From the NCBI GenBank assembly GCA_947170265.1, contig CAMVSV010000019.1, positions 1-48,443 on the forward strand: DNA of 48,443 nucleotides, read 5' to 3'. Source of the DNA: an uncultured Prevotella sp. Its GTDB lineage: Bacteria > Bacteroidota > Bacteroidia > Bacteroidales > Bacteroidaceae. A model generated the notes under the pieces. The model was not told the origin of the DNA, made no database searches, and worked only from the letters and a program-made list of their open reading frames with translations. This document shows positions 8,717 to 15,570 of this stretch, one piece after another. The translations under genes and the position numbers were made by a program. The stretch's first letter is position 1. Every line of letters starts with the position of its first letter.

Positions 8717-9334
8717 CTATATGGGGAAGAGTCCGTAGAGCTTCGCATCGATCATGTCGGTGACTTTGCGGAAGTCGGCTTCGTTGTTTCCGAATTTTAT
8801 GTTGTCGCCGTCGACGATGATCAGCGGTCCCTCGTAGGTGGCTATCCATTCCTCGTAGCGGCGGGAGAGACCTTCCAGATAGTCAATGCGTATGCTCTGT
8901 TCAAAGTCTCGGCCGCGTTTCTGTATCTGCTCCACGAGGGTGGGTATGCTCGAACGTATGTAGATCATCAGGTCGGGCAGCTTCACGAGCGAGATCATGA
9001 GGTCGAACAGGTCGGTGTAGTTGTCGAAGTCGCGGTCGGAGAGCTTGCCTTGGTCGTGGAGGTTGGGTGCGAAGATGCGTGCATCCTCGAAGATGGTGCG
9101 GTCTTGTATGATGGTCTCGTCAGACCGGGAAATCTCCACCACCTCGCGGAAGCGTTTGTTGAGGAAATAAATCTGTGTGTTGAATGCCCATCGTTCCATG
9201 TCGGCATAGAAGTCGGCAAGGTATGGGTTGTTGTCTACGGGTTCGTATCTCGGTGTCCATCCGTAGCGGTGGGCAAGCATGCGTGTGAGCGTGGTCTTGC
9301 CGCTGCCTATGTTTCCTGCTATGGCTATGTGCAT
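8717..9334 (-). CDS. Deoxynucleoside kinase, second of a tandem pair
   Basis: This 205-residue P-loop kinase of the dNK family phosphorylates deoxynucleosides in salvage. The Walker A motif GNIGSGKTT lies at residues 7-15. The DRTIFEDARIF stretch carries the DR(S/T) motif typical of deoxyadenosine/deoxyguanosine kinases. The C-terminus ends LYGLFPI, like its neighbour. It starts 12 bp after the stop of the upstream paralogue, so the two are surely co-transcribed. The start ATG at 9334 gives the family's usual N-terminus (MHIAIAGNIG). Pairs of such kinases in other bacteria form heterodimers with split dAdo/dGuo/dCyd specificity. Whether that holds here is inference. Confidence 0.9.
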   Translation of the reverse strand: MHIAIAGNIGSGKTTLTRMLAHRYGWTPRYEPVDNNPYLADFYADMERWAFNTQIYFLNKRFREVVEISRSDETIIQDRTIFEDARIFAPNLHDQGKLSDRDFDNYTDLFDLMISLVKLPDLMIYIRSSIPTLVEQIQKRGRDFEQSIRIDYLEGLSRRYEEWIATYEGPLIIVDGDNIKFGNNEADFRKVTDMIDAKLYGLFPI

Positions 9335-9346
9335 GATATGTGTTTT

Positions 9347-9988
9347 TTATTTTTCTGTTTTTTCTGAGTGGAAGTCGAAGAGTCCGTACAGCTGGTGGTC
9401 TATGCGGTCAACTATCTGTGCGAAGTGGGAAGGGTTGTTCTCGAAGTCGAGGCTGTCCTTGTCAATGGTGAGCACCTTGGCGGGGTAGTGCCTGAAGATG
9501 AAGTCGTCGTAGTGCTGGTTAAGCCCCGCGAGATAATCGAGTGGTATGGCTTGCTCATAGTCGCGTCCGCGTTTCTGTATGTTTCTCACCAAGTGGGGCA
9601 CCGATGCGCGCAGATAGATCATCAGGTCGGGATAGCCCACGATGGAGGTCATCTGCTCAAACAGCTCCATGTAGGTGGTGTAGTCGCGCTCGGAGAGGTT
9701 GCCCTGCTCGTAGTTGTTGCGTGTGAACACATGCACGCCTTCGTGTATGGAACGGTCTTGTATGATGGTGTGGTCGGCGTGGCTTATGTCTATGTTGTCG
9801 CGGAAGCGTTCTTTCAGGAAGTAAACCTCGAGTGCGAAGCTCCACCGCGCAATGTCGCGGTAGTAGTCTTCGAGGTATGGGTTGTTGAGCACCTTCTCGT
9901 AGCGTGCCTCCCAACCGTAGTGGTGGGCGAGCATGCGTGTGAGCGTGGTCTTTCCGCTGCCTATGTTTCCTGCTATGGCAATGTGCAT
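9347..9988 (-). CDS. Deoxynucleoside kinase, first of a tandem pair
   Basis: A 213-residue paralogue of the following gene with an almost identical first 23 residues, including the P-loop GNIGSGKTT. The DRSIHEGVHVF stretch occupies the position of DRTIFEDARIF in the partner, a difference that may change nucleoside specificity. RNIQKRGRDYEQ is the lid-type basic region. The C-terminus (LYGLFDFHSEKTEK) is slightly extended. It is the promoter-proximal gene of a two-gene leftward operon, transcribed divergently from alanine dehydrogenase. The cytosolic role is deoxyribonucleoside salvage to dNMP. The substrate base cannot be read from sequence alone. Confidence 0.9.
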   Translation of the reverse strand: MHIAIAGNIGSGKTTLTRMLAHHYGWEARYEKVLNNPYLEDYYRDIARWSFALEVYFLKERFRDNIDISHADHTIIQDRSIHEGVHVFTRNNYEQGNLSERDYTTYMELFEQMTSIVGYPDLMIYLRASVPHLVRNIQKRGRDYEQAIPLDYLAGLNQHYDDFIFRHYPAKVLTIDKDSLDFENNPSHFAQIVDRIDHQLYGLFDFHSEKTEK

Positions 9989-10027
9989 GTAGTGTTTTTC
10001 TTTTTAGGTCGTAGTGATATTACTTCG

Positions 10028-10035
10028 CAAAGATA
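10028..10035 (-). promoter_or_regulatory. -7 box for the deoxynucleoside kinase operon
   Basis: On the minus strand the sequence reads TATCTTTG, a full match to TAnnTTTG, 40 nt upstream of the kinase start. No clear -33 TTG is present. Confidence 0.5.
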
Positions 10036-10054
10036 TAAAATTCTTGTCATTTAC

Positions 10055-10085
10055 TTTGCATTTTTCCTCCATAATCGTATCTTTG
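10055..10085 (+). promoter_or_regulatory. Promoter for alanine dehydrogenase
   Basis: TTTG (10055-10058) and TATCTTTG (10078-10085) are separated by 19 nt, an excellent match to the Bacteroidetes consensus. The coding start lies 26 nt downstream. Confidence 0.7.
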
Positions 10086-10111
10086 CGATGAATAACCAAA
10101 CCTAAACGACT

Positions 10112-11227
10112 ATGAAAATAGGTATTCCAAAAGAGATCAAGAACAATGAGAACCGTGTTGGTATGACGCCTGCCGGTGTGGCAGAGTTTATCAGGCATGG
10201 TCATGAGGTGATGGTACAGCACACTGCCGGTGAAGGCAGTGGCTTCTCTGACGATGAGTATGCCGGCGTGGGTGCCGAGATAGTGCCCACTATAGAGGAT
10301 GTGTATGCCAGTGCTGAGATGATTGTGAAGGTGAAGGAGCCCATAGCGCCTGAATACGAGCTGGTGAGGGAGGGACAGCTGCTGTTCACCTATTTCCATT
10401 TTGCGTGTGAGGAGGAACTCACCCATGCCATGATAGCCCGCAAGGGCGTGTGTCTGGCTTATGAGACGGTGCAGCTCGACAACCGCCAGCTGCCGCTGCT
10501 CATTCCCATGAGTGAGGTGGCGGGGCGCATGGCTGCCATTAATGCCGCCTATTACCTGCAGAAGACCAAGGGCGGCATGGGAAAGCTCATCTCCGGTGTG
10601 CCCGGTGTGAGACCCACGCGTGTGCTGGTGCTCGGTGGAGGCACCGTGGGCGAGGCTGCTGCGCGTCTTGCCGCAGGCATGGGTGCCGAGGTTACCATCA
10701 CCGACGTGTCGCTGCCGCGTCTGCGTCAGCTTGAGATGGAGCTTCCTGCCAATGTGCACACGCTCTATTCCAGCGAACACAACATCAGGCAGGAGTTGCC
10801 GCTGACCGATGTGGTCATAGGCAGTGTGCTCGTGCCGGGCGACAAGGCTCCGCATCTCATCACCCGCGACATGCTGTCGCTCATGCAGAAAGGCACCATT
10901 CTCGTGGATGTGGCAATAGATCAGGGAGGATGCTTCGAGACCTCGCGTCCCACCACCCACTCTGAACCCACCTATGAGGTGGACGGCATTGTTCACTACT
11001 GTGTGGCAAACATTCCGGGTGCGGTGCCCAACACCTCGACCATGGCTCTCACCAACGCCACGCTGCGCTATGCCCTCGCACTGGCTGACAAAGGCTGGCA
11101 GCAGGCGTGCCGCGACGACGTTGCCTTGCGCCGCGGACTCAACATCGTTGAGGGCAAGGTGGTGTTCAAGGCCGTTGCCGACGTGTTCTCACTGCCGTAT
11201 ACTCCCGTGGAGGAAGTGCTCAGCTGA
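10112..11227 (+). CDS. ald: Alanine dehydrogenase
   Basis: NAD-dependent L-alanine dehydrogenase, which interconverts L-alanine and pyruvate plus ammonia in the cytosol. The 371-residue length is normal for the family. The N-terminus MKIGIPKEIKNNENRV carries the substrate-binding Arg. The Lys of IVKVKEP and the His of YFHFACE fit the conserved catalytic pair. The Rossmann motif is VLVLGGGTVGEAA. VDVAIDQGGCFETSRPTTH is the conserved nicotinamide and active-site segment. It has its own promoter and terminator and no operon partner. Likely roles are use of alanine as a nitrogen or carbon source, or NADH balance. Confidence 0.96.
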   Translation: MKIGIPKEIKNNENRVGMTPAGVAEFIRHGHEVMVQHTAGEGSGFSDDEYAGVGAEIVPTIEDVYASAEMIVKVKEPIAPEYELVREGQLLFTYFHFACEEELTHAMIARKGVCLAYETVQLDNRQLPLLIPMSEVAGRMAAINAAYYLQKTKGGMGKLISGVPGVRPTRVLVLGGGTVGEAAARLAAGMGAEVTITDVSLPRLRQLEMELPANVHTLYSSEHNIRQELPLTDVVIGSVLVPGDKAPHLITRDMLSLMQKGTILVDVAIDQGGCFETSRPTTHSEPTYEVDGIVHYCVANIPGAVPNTSTMALTNATLRYALALADKGWQQACRDDVALRRGLNIVEGKVVFKAVADVFSLPYTPVEEVLS

Positions 11228-11244
11228 AGCCATACATAACAGAA

Positions 11245-11282
11245 AAAAGGAAAGCCTGGATGTCTCCGGGCTTTCCTTTTTT
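11245..11282 (+). terminator. Intrinsic terminator of ald (possibly bidirectional)
   Basis: AAAAGGAAAGCC (11245-11256) pairs with GGCTTTCCTTTT (11269-11280) followed by T's. The A-run on the left side makes it usable for the leftward hydratase gene that ends at 11326. Confidence 0.85.
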
Positions 11283-11325
11283 GTTTCTGTGTGCCTGTGG
11301 GTAGCACGGGCGATTGCCGGGTGTA

Positions 11326-11787
11326 CTACTCGAAATAGTAGAGGAAGGCAGCAATGCCTTCGAGGGCGGGCTTGCGCTGGTTCTCAATCTCAATCTTGAA
11401 CTTTATCTCTGCCTTGCAAATGCCGCGCAGGTTCTGAATGTTGTGGAGCTTGGTGGAGAGGCGTATGCGTGAGCCTGTCACCACGGCCTGTCCGAAGCGC
11501 ATGTCGGTCATGCCGTAGTTCACCAGCATCTTTATGTTGCGCACGTCAACAATCTGGTCCCACATGTAGGGAAGGAGCGAGAGTGTGAGGTAGCCGTGGG
11601 CGATGGTAGACTTGTAGGGGCTTTCCTTTTGTGCTCTTTCGGTGTCAACGTGTATCCATTGGTGGTCGAGCGTGGCATCGGCAAAGAGGTTTATGCGTTG
11701 CTGGTCAATCTCCAGCCATTCGCTCACTCCGAGTTCTTGTCCGAGGTGTGATGCAAATTCGTCGTAGTTGTTGATTACTAATTTCAT
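11326..11787 (-). CDS. MaoC-like (R)-specific enoyl-CoA hydratase family protein
   Basis: A 153-residue single hot-dog protein. The hydratase-2 motif is visible: NLFADATLDHQWIHVD (Asp and His of the catalytic dyad) followed by STIAHGYLTLSLLP. This pattern is diagnostic for MaoC/NodN-type dehydratases that hydrate enoyl-CoA thioesters. It lies 34 bp downstream of the PafA-like phosphatase and is last in a leftward group. No acyl-CoA partner gene sits beside it, so the substrate is unknown. The proximity to the phosphatase may not be functional. Confidence 0.85.
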   Translation of the reverse strand: MKLVINNYDEFASHLGQELGVSEWLEIDQQRINLFADATLDHQWIHVDTERAQKESPYKSTIAHGYLTLSLLPYMWDQIVDVRNIKMLVNYGMTDMRFGQAVVTGSRIRLSTKLHNIQNLRGICKAEIKFKIEIENQRKPALEGIAAFLYYFE

Positions 11788-11821
11788 TTCTTTTCGTTTT
11801 CTGTTATTTGTTAAACCTTGT

Positions 11822-13318
11822 TTATTTGTCAGGAGTTATCTCCACGGCTTTGCCTATGCAGGCGTTGGGAGCCTGTATGTGGAGCAAGCTGCAGATGGTT
11901 GCAGCTATGTCGGTGATGGCTGCGGGCTTAGTGGTGGCTCCGTGGGGAATGTGCCAGCCATAGAGCAGGAACGGTATGTGGGCATCGTAGGGGTTCCACA
12001 GCCCGTGGGACGTGCCTCTGAAGGTTGGCGAGTCGAAGGTGATTACCACTTGTGGGCGCGGCACCACGAAGATGTCGCCCGAGCGCATGGGGTGGTAACC
12101 GTTGCAAATCTGTTCCCTGAGTGGTTGGGGCAGGGTGGCATCGGCTACATGCTTGTAGTCCACCACATGCTGGAACCTCTCGTCCTTGATGAGGAAGTCC
12201 ATCATTTCCTGCTTCACGGTGCTGAGCTCGAGTCCGGCTGCTGCAATGTTGTCGTGGTTGAGATATATGCGTCCCATGTTTTCTCCGAGCATGAGGTCTC
12301 TGTCGCCGGCTTCGGGGAAACGCTGCCTGAGGTGGTCGTTGAGTCGCTTGCGGTCGCTCCAGCTCTGCCATGCGCCGGCGGGTATGCGGTGTGAGGCAAG
12401 GTCGTTGTAGTTGAATGCTCCTCCGTGGTCGGCAGTGAGGAAGAGCAGGTATTCGCCCTTGCCCACGGTGTTGTCGAGAATGTTGAGGAAGGCTTCTATC
12501 TGTCTGTCAAGCTCCATGTAGCTCTCCTTGGTGAGCGGGTCGCGCAGCCCGTAGTCGTGGGCTATGGCATCGGTCGAAGAGATGCTTATTGCGAGCAGGT
12601 CGGTGACGTCGTGCTGTCCGAGCTCCATGTTCTTGAGTGCAGCCTCTGCCATCTGGAAAGTGAGCTTCACGCCCTTGGGACTTAGCAGCGGACTTCCGTC
12701 GATGTCGTTGCGGTGGGCATTGTTGAAGTCGCTGACCCACTGTGGCAGCTCCTTCATGTAGAACGAGCTGGTGATGAAGGCTTTGGCGTTCTTGTCATAC
12801 CAGTAGGCGGCATCGGCAGAGTGTCCGGCAGGCAGTATGGCTGCTCGGTCCTTGAGGGCTATGCCCACCACCTTCGACTTGAAGTCGGTGGCGAGGTGGA
12901 GCTCGTCGCCTATGGTTGATGCTTGCAGGTTGCGTGGCGACATCTGTCCGGCTTTGCCTGTGGAGCCCACGCCGCTCACCGTGCTGTCGCCGCAGCAGTA
13001 GGTCTCACGGTTGCCTATGTAGAAGTCGTTGCCCAGGATGCCATGGAACGCAGGCACGGAGCCTGTGTACACGCTGGCATGTCCTATGGCAGTCACCGTG
13101 GGTGTGTAGTTTATCTTGGTGTCTTCCACCGAGAACCCTTGGTCGAGCAGGCGGTTGAGGCCGTTGTCGCCCACCAACGGACGGTAGTAATAGAGGTAGT
13201 CCCATCTCATCTGGTCTACCACGATGCCCACTACGAGTTTCGGGCGCTCCACTGTTGCCGCCATTGTGGCGGTGGCGGCAGTGAGGGCAATGATTAATAG
13301 TGATGTCAGTCTTTTCAT
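11822..13318 (-). CDS. PafA-like periplasmic alkaline phosphatase (phosphomonoesterase)
   Basis: A 498-residue alkaline-phosphatase-superfamily enzyme with an N-terminal signal peptide (about 1-20). Metal ligands and catalytic residues can be placed by family spacing: D35 (VVDQMRWD), nucleophile T76 in TPTVTAIGHAS (41 residues later, as in PafA), STDAIAHDYG (Asp/His) and TADHGGAF (Asp-His). N97 (GND) and the K156-D-R158 triad match the Asn/Lys/Arg set that makes PafA a phosphomonoesterase rather than a diesterase. It should release phosphate from organic phosphoesters in the periplasm. It starts 12 bp after the DUF4923 gene. No Pho-box-like sequence was recognised. Confidence 0.88.
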   Translation of the reverse strand: MKRLTSLLIIALTAATATMAATVERPKLVVGIVVDQMRWDYLYYYRPLVGDNGLNRLLDQGFSVEDTKINYTPTVTAIGHASVYTGSVPAFHGILGNDFYIGNRETYCCGDSTVSGVGSTGKAGQMSPRNLQASTIGDELHLATDFKSKVVGIALKDRAAILPAGHSADAAYWYDKNAKAFITSSFYMKELPQWVSDFNNAHRNDIDGSPLLSPKGVKLTFQMAEAALKNMELGQHDVTDLLAISISSTDAIAHDYGLRDPLTKESYMELDRQIEAFLNILDNTVGKGEYLLFLTADHGGAFNYNDLASHRIPAGAWQSWSDRKRLNDHLRQRFPEAGDRDLMLGENMGRIYLNHDNIAAAGLELSTVKQEMMDFLIKDERFQHVVDYKHVADATLPQPLREQICNGYHPMRSGDIFVVPRPQVVITFDSPTFRGTSHGLWNPYDAHIPFLLYGWHIPHGATTKPAAITDIAATICSLLHIQAPNACIGKAVEITPDK

Positions 13319-13330
13319 GGGTATGTGTGT

Positions 13331-14005
13331 TTATTTGCCGAGGTCGAAGCCCAGACGCACTCCATCGTAGTTCTTTGATATTTCTCCTACGGTTTCTATG
13401 GCCTGGTTGCCGCTGAGTGCTGCCATTACCTGGAACAGCTGAAGAAGTTTCTTTGATTCGAAGAGCACGCTGATGCCCGACAGTCCGTTGCGCTTGGCAT
13501 AGCCGTTGACGGAGAGCAGCAGTCCCTTGAGGTTGAGTGCTCCGGTCTTCTCGTCGAGCGTCCATTTGCCGCTCCAGCTCTTGGAGTTTATCTTTGCCGA
13601 GAAGGTGCCGTCTTCGGCGAAGGTTATATAGGTGTTCTGCCTGTTAAATCCCAGATGGTCGTATTGTGGTTGCAGCTTCTCTTCAATCTGTGTTGCGGTG
13701 ACCTCTCCTCCTGCCTTGGCAAGTGCGTTCTCCGATGTGAAGGCGCATCCCGGACCTTGGTAGCTCCATGTGCCTATGATGGTTCTCTTCGACAGTTTGT
13801 CAAGACCTATGACCGACGAGATGGCGTTGCCGAGTCCCTCGCCGTTGGTGATGGCTCCGAGTATGCCTCCAATGATGCTTCCCGTAGCCGAGGCGTCGCC
13901 GGCTTGTGTGGTGCCCGTGCCTACTCCTGTTGTGAGTCCGCCGCAGCCCACGAGCAATGTTGCGGCAGCGATGAGTGATGCGATTGTTGTCTTTGTCTTG
14001 TTCAT
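13331..14005 (-). CDS. DUF4923 family lipoprotein
   Basis: A 224-residue predicted lipoprotein with lipobox LLVGC (Cys21). A Gly/Thr-rich low-complexity stretch lies at about 22-50, followed by a lipocalin-like domain beginning TIIGTWSYQGPGCAF. That domain includes a strand set around FAEDGTFSAKINSKSW and WTLDEKTGALNL. It matches the Bacteroidales DUF4923 family by pattern. The lipocalin-like fold suggests ligand binding at the outer membrane, but no ligand is known. It lies immediately upstream of the PafA-like phosphatase (12-bp gap), so the two are probably co-expressed. Confidence 0.85.
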   Translation of the reverse strand: MNKTKTTIASLIAAATLLVGCGGLTTGVGTGTTQAGDASATGSIIGGILGAITNGEGLGNAISSVIGLDKLSKRTIIGTWSYQGPGCAFTSENALAKAGGEVTATQIEEKLQPQYDHLGFNRQNTYITFAEDGTFSAKINSKSWSGKWTLDEKTGALNLKGLLLSVNGYAKRNGLSGISVLFESKKLLQLFQVMAALSGNQAIETVGEISKNYDGVRLGFDLGK

Positions 14006-14128
14006 TTCCTATTTTTGTTTTGTCTTGTTTGTCTTTCTTGCCGGAGGATGTGGTGGAGTGGTTGTGCTCTTGTTTGCGAGAGTGAGGAGGGGTGCCTCCT
14101 CACTCGTTGGTTTTCTTCCTGTTTGTTG

Positions 14129-14236
14129 TCACTCTCCCATGAGGTCTTCTCTCAGGTCCACCTGACGGTCGTCTTCCTGGTAGATGTTGTCCTGGTTGAA
14201 CTCGTCCTCGTTGTGCATCTTTGGTTTTCTTTTCAT
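14129..14236 (-). CDS. Small charged peptide (35 aa) with strong ribosome-binding site
   Basis: The ATG at 14236 is preceded by AAGGAGGG (14250-14243 on the minus strand) at ideal distance. This is unusual in Bacteroidetes, where Shine-Dalgarno sequences are rare. The product is very hydrophilic: a basic MKRKPK start, then NEDEFNQDNIYQEDDRQVD and an acidic end. A longer in-frame ORF (to 14389) exists, but the extension is Cys/His-rich and lacks a ribosome-binding site, so I reject it. A -7-like box lies at 14391-14398. It lies 123 bp upstream of the DUF4923 gene in the same direction. Function unknown. Confidence 0.55.
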   Translation of the reverse strand: MKRKPKMHNEDEFNQDNIYQEDDRQVDLREDLMGE

Positions 14237-14242
14237 AGTAGT

Positions 14243-14250
14243 CCCTCCTT
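14243..14250 (-). promoter_or_regulatory. Shine-Dalgarno sequence of the 35-aa peptide
   Basis: AAGGAGGG on the minus strand lies 6 nt before the ATG. It decides the start of the short ORF and stands out in a genome that otherwise shows few such sites. Confidence 0.75.
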
Positions 14251-14390
14251 GATTTTTGGTTGTTGATATTTGTTTTCCCCTTTGTTTTGTGTTGTTGCAG
14301 TGTATGAGGCATGTAAGTTTCCCTACCGTGCCGTTGCCGTTTTTAGGGTGACATGGCGGTTGTCGGCAGGTCTTACTGCTGTCTGACACT

Positions 14391-14398
14391 GCAAAAAT
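14391..14398 (-). promoter_or_regulatory. -7 box for the leftward peptide/lipoprotein/phosphatase group
   Basis: The minus strand reads TATTTTTG, a full TAnnTTTG match, about 155 nt upstream of the 35-residue peptide. No convincing -33 element is seen. Confidence 0.4.
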
Positions 14399-14496
14399 AA
14401 GTAAAATAGCCGAAAAAAACAGCTTACTTCAAAAGATTTATTCCCTTGTCAGCCATTACTTTCGGCAAAAACGACAGGCAGGGAAGCATGGCTTGC

Positions 14497-14600
14497 CAGT
14501 ATTTTCCGTACAATACTTGAGTATTTTGGGCACAATACTTGAGTATTTTGGGCACAATACTGGAGTATTCTCCGCACAAATACTGGCGCATCTCCGCAAA
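14497..14600. repeat. Four 22-23 bp palindromic units plus tail (dispersed element copy 1)
   Basis: Units start at 14497, 14519, 14541 and 14563. Each has the form (C/G)AGTATT...AATACT(T/G), an imperfect palindrome. Units two and three (GAGTATTTTGGGCACAATAC) are identical over 21 of 22 bases. Unit four plus the tail GGCGCATCTCCGCAAA is shared, in inverted orientation, with 31149-31193. Confidence 0.9.
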
Positions 14601-14739
14601 GTGGTGAAGCCCATAGTGCGAAGATGCGAGTGGGGGAGTGCGAAAACAGCGATGGTATATTTGCCTTTCCGAGGTCTGAAAGGGGTGAAGGAGTACCTAT
14701 AATTTTAGTTAATTATGTGGAAATGTGAGAAAAACACCG

Positions 14740-14747
14740 TAAATTTG
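14740..14747 (+). promoter_or_regulatory. -7 box for the dapB operon
   Basis: TAAATTTG lies 34 nt before the dapB start and matches TAnnTTTG. The -33 region lacks a clear TTG. Confidence 0.5.
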
Positions 14748-14781
14748 CACTTTGATATTAACCAACTCAATATAAAGCAAC

Positions 14782-15537
14782 ATGAAAATAGCACTTATAG
14801 GCTACGGCAAGATGGGAAAGATGATTGAGCAGATTGCTCGCGACCGTGGCCACGAGATAGTGAGTATTATCGACATCGACAATCAGGATGACTTCGACAG
14901 CCCGCAGTTTGCATCAGCCGACGTGGCGATAGAGTTCACCTCACCAACGGCAGCCTACGGCAACTACCTCCGCGCCTTCAGCAAGGGAGTGAAGGTGGTG
15001 AGCGGCTCCACGGGATGGATGAAAGACCATGGCGACGACGTGCGCCGCATGTGTGGCAGTGAGGGCAAGACCCTGTTCTGGGCTTCCAACTTCTCGATAG
15101 GAGTGGCAATCTTCTCAGCCGTAAACCGCTATCTAGCGAAAATAATGAACGGCTTCCCACAGTATGACGTGAGAATGGAAGAGGTGCACCACATACACAA
15201 GCTCGACCATCCCAGCGGCACAGGCATAACCCTCGCCGAGGAGATAGTAGACAATATAGACAGGAAAGACTCATGGTGTGTGGGCACGCTCACACAGCCC
15301 GACGGCACCGTGGTGACAGAAAACACGCCCGCCGCAAACCAGCTCGCCATTGACAGCATACGTCGCGACGAGGTGCCGGGCATACACAGCATTACCTACA
15401 ACTCAGAAGCCGACCAGATAACCATCACCCACGATGCCCACTCGCGCAAGGGCTTCGCCCTCGGCGCCGTGCTTGCCGCCGAGTATACAGCCGGGCATCA
15501 GGGACTGCTCACCATCAGCGACATGTTCAACTTCTAA
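14782..15537 (+). CDS. dapB: 4-hydroxy-tetrahydrodipicolinate reductase
   Basis: A 251-residue NAD(P)H-dependent reductase of the lysine/diaminopimelate pathway, supplying meso-DAP for peptidoglycan. The nucleotide-binding motif GYGKMGKM lies at residues 7-14. The conserved catalytic and substrate-binding block EVHHIHKLDHPSGT carries the His-His pair, Lys and the SGT anion hole. The C-terminus HDAHSRKGFALGAVLAAEY is typical. Length is normal. It heads a rightward cluster with lepB (33-bp gap) and a WbqC-like gene, an arrangement often seen in Bacteroidales. Confidence 0.97.
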   Translation: MKIALIGYGKMGKMIEQIARDRGHEIVSIIDIDNQDDFDSPQFASADVAIEFTSPTAAYGNYLRAFSKGVKVVSGSTGWMKDHGDDVRRMCGSEGKTLFWASNFSIGVAIFSAVNRYLAKIMNGFPQYDVRMEEVHHIHKLDHPSGTGITLAEEIVDNIDRKDSWCVGTLTQPDGTVVTENTPAANQLAIDSIRRDEVPGIHSITYNSEADQITITHDAHSRKGFALGAVLAAEYTAGHQGLLTISDMFNF

Positions 15538-15570
15538 GATTACCGACCCGTAACCATACAGCCAACAACA

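Larger units (their letters stand above)
14237..14781. other. 545-bp divergent intergenic region with palindromic repeat array
   Basis: The region holds the leader of the leftward peptide gene, a four-unit palindromic repeat array (14497-14585) with a tail to 14600, and the dapB promoter box. No other convincing gene is visible. Confidence 0.65.

Noticed and set aside
10004..10996. 330-codon minus-strand ORF opposite ald
   Set aside because: Covers the divergent promoters and the ald coding region; no recognisable protein.
14497..14600. CRISPR array
   Set aside because: Units are 22 bp and directly abutting, with no spacers and no cas genes; they are palindromic tandem repeats.
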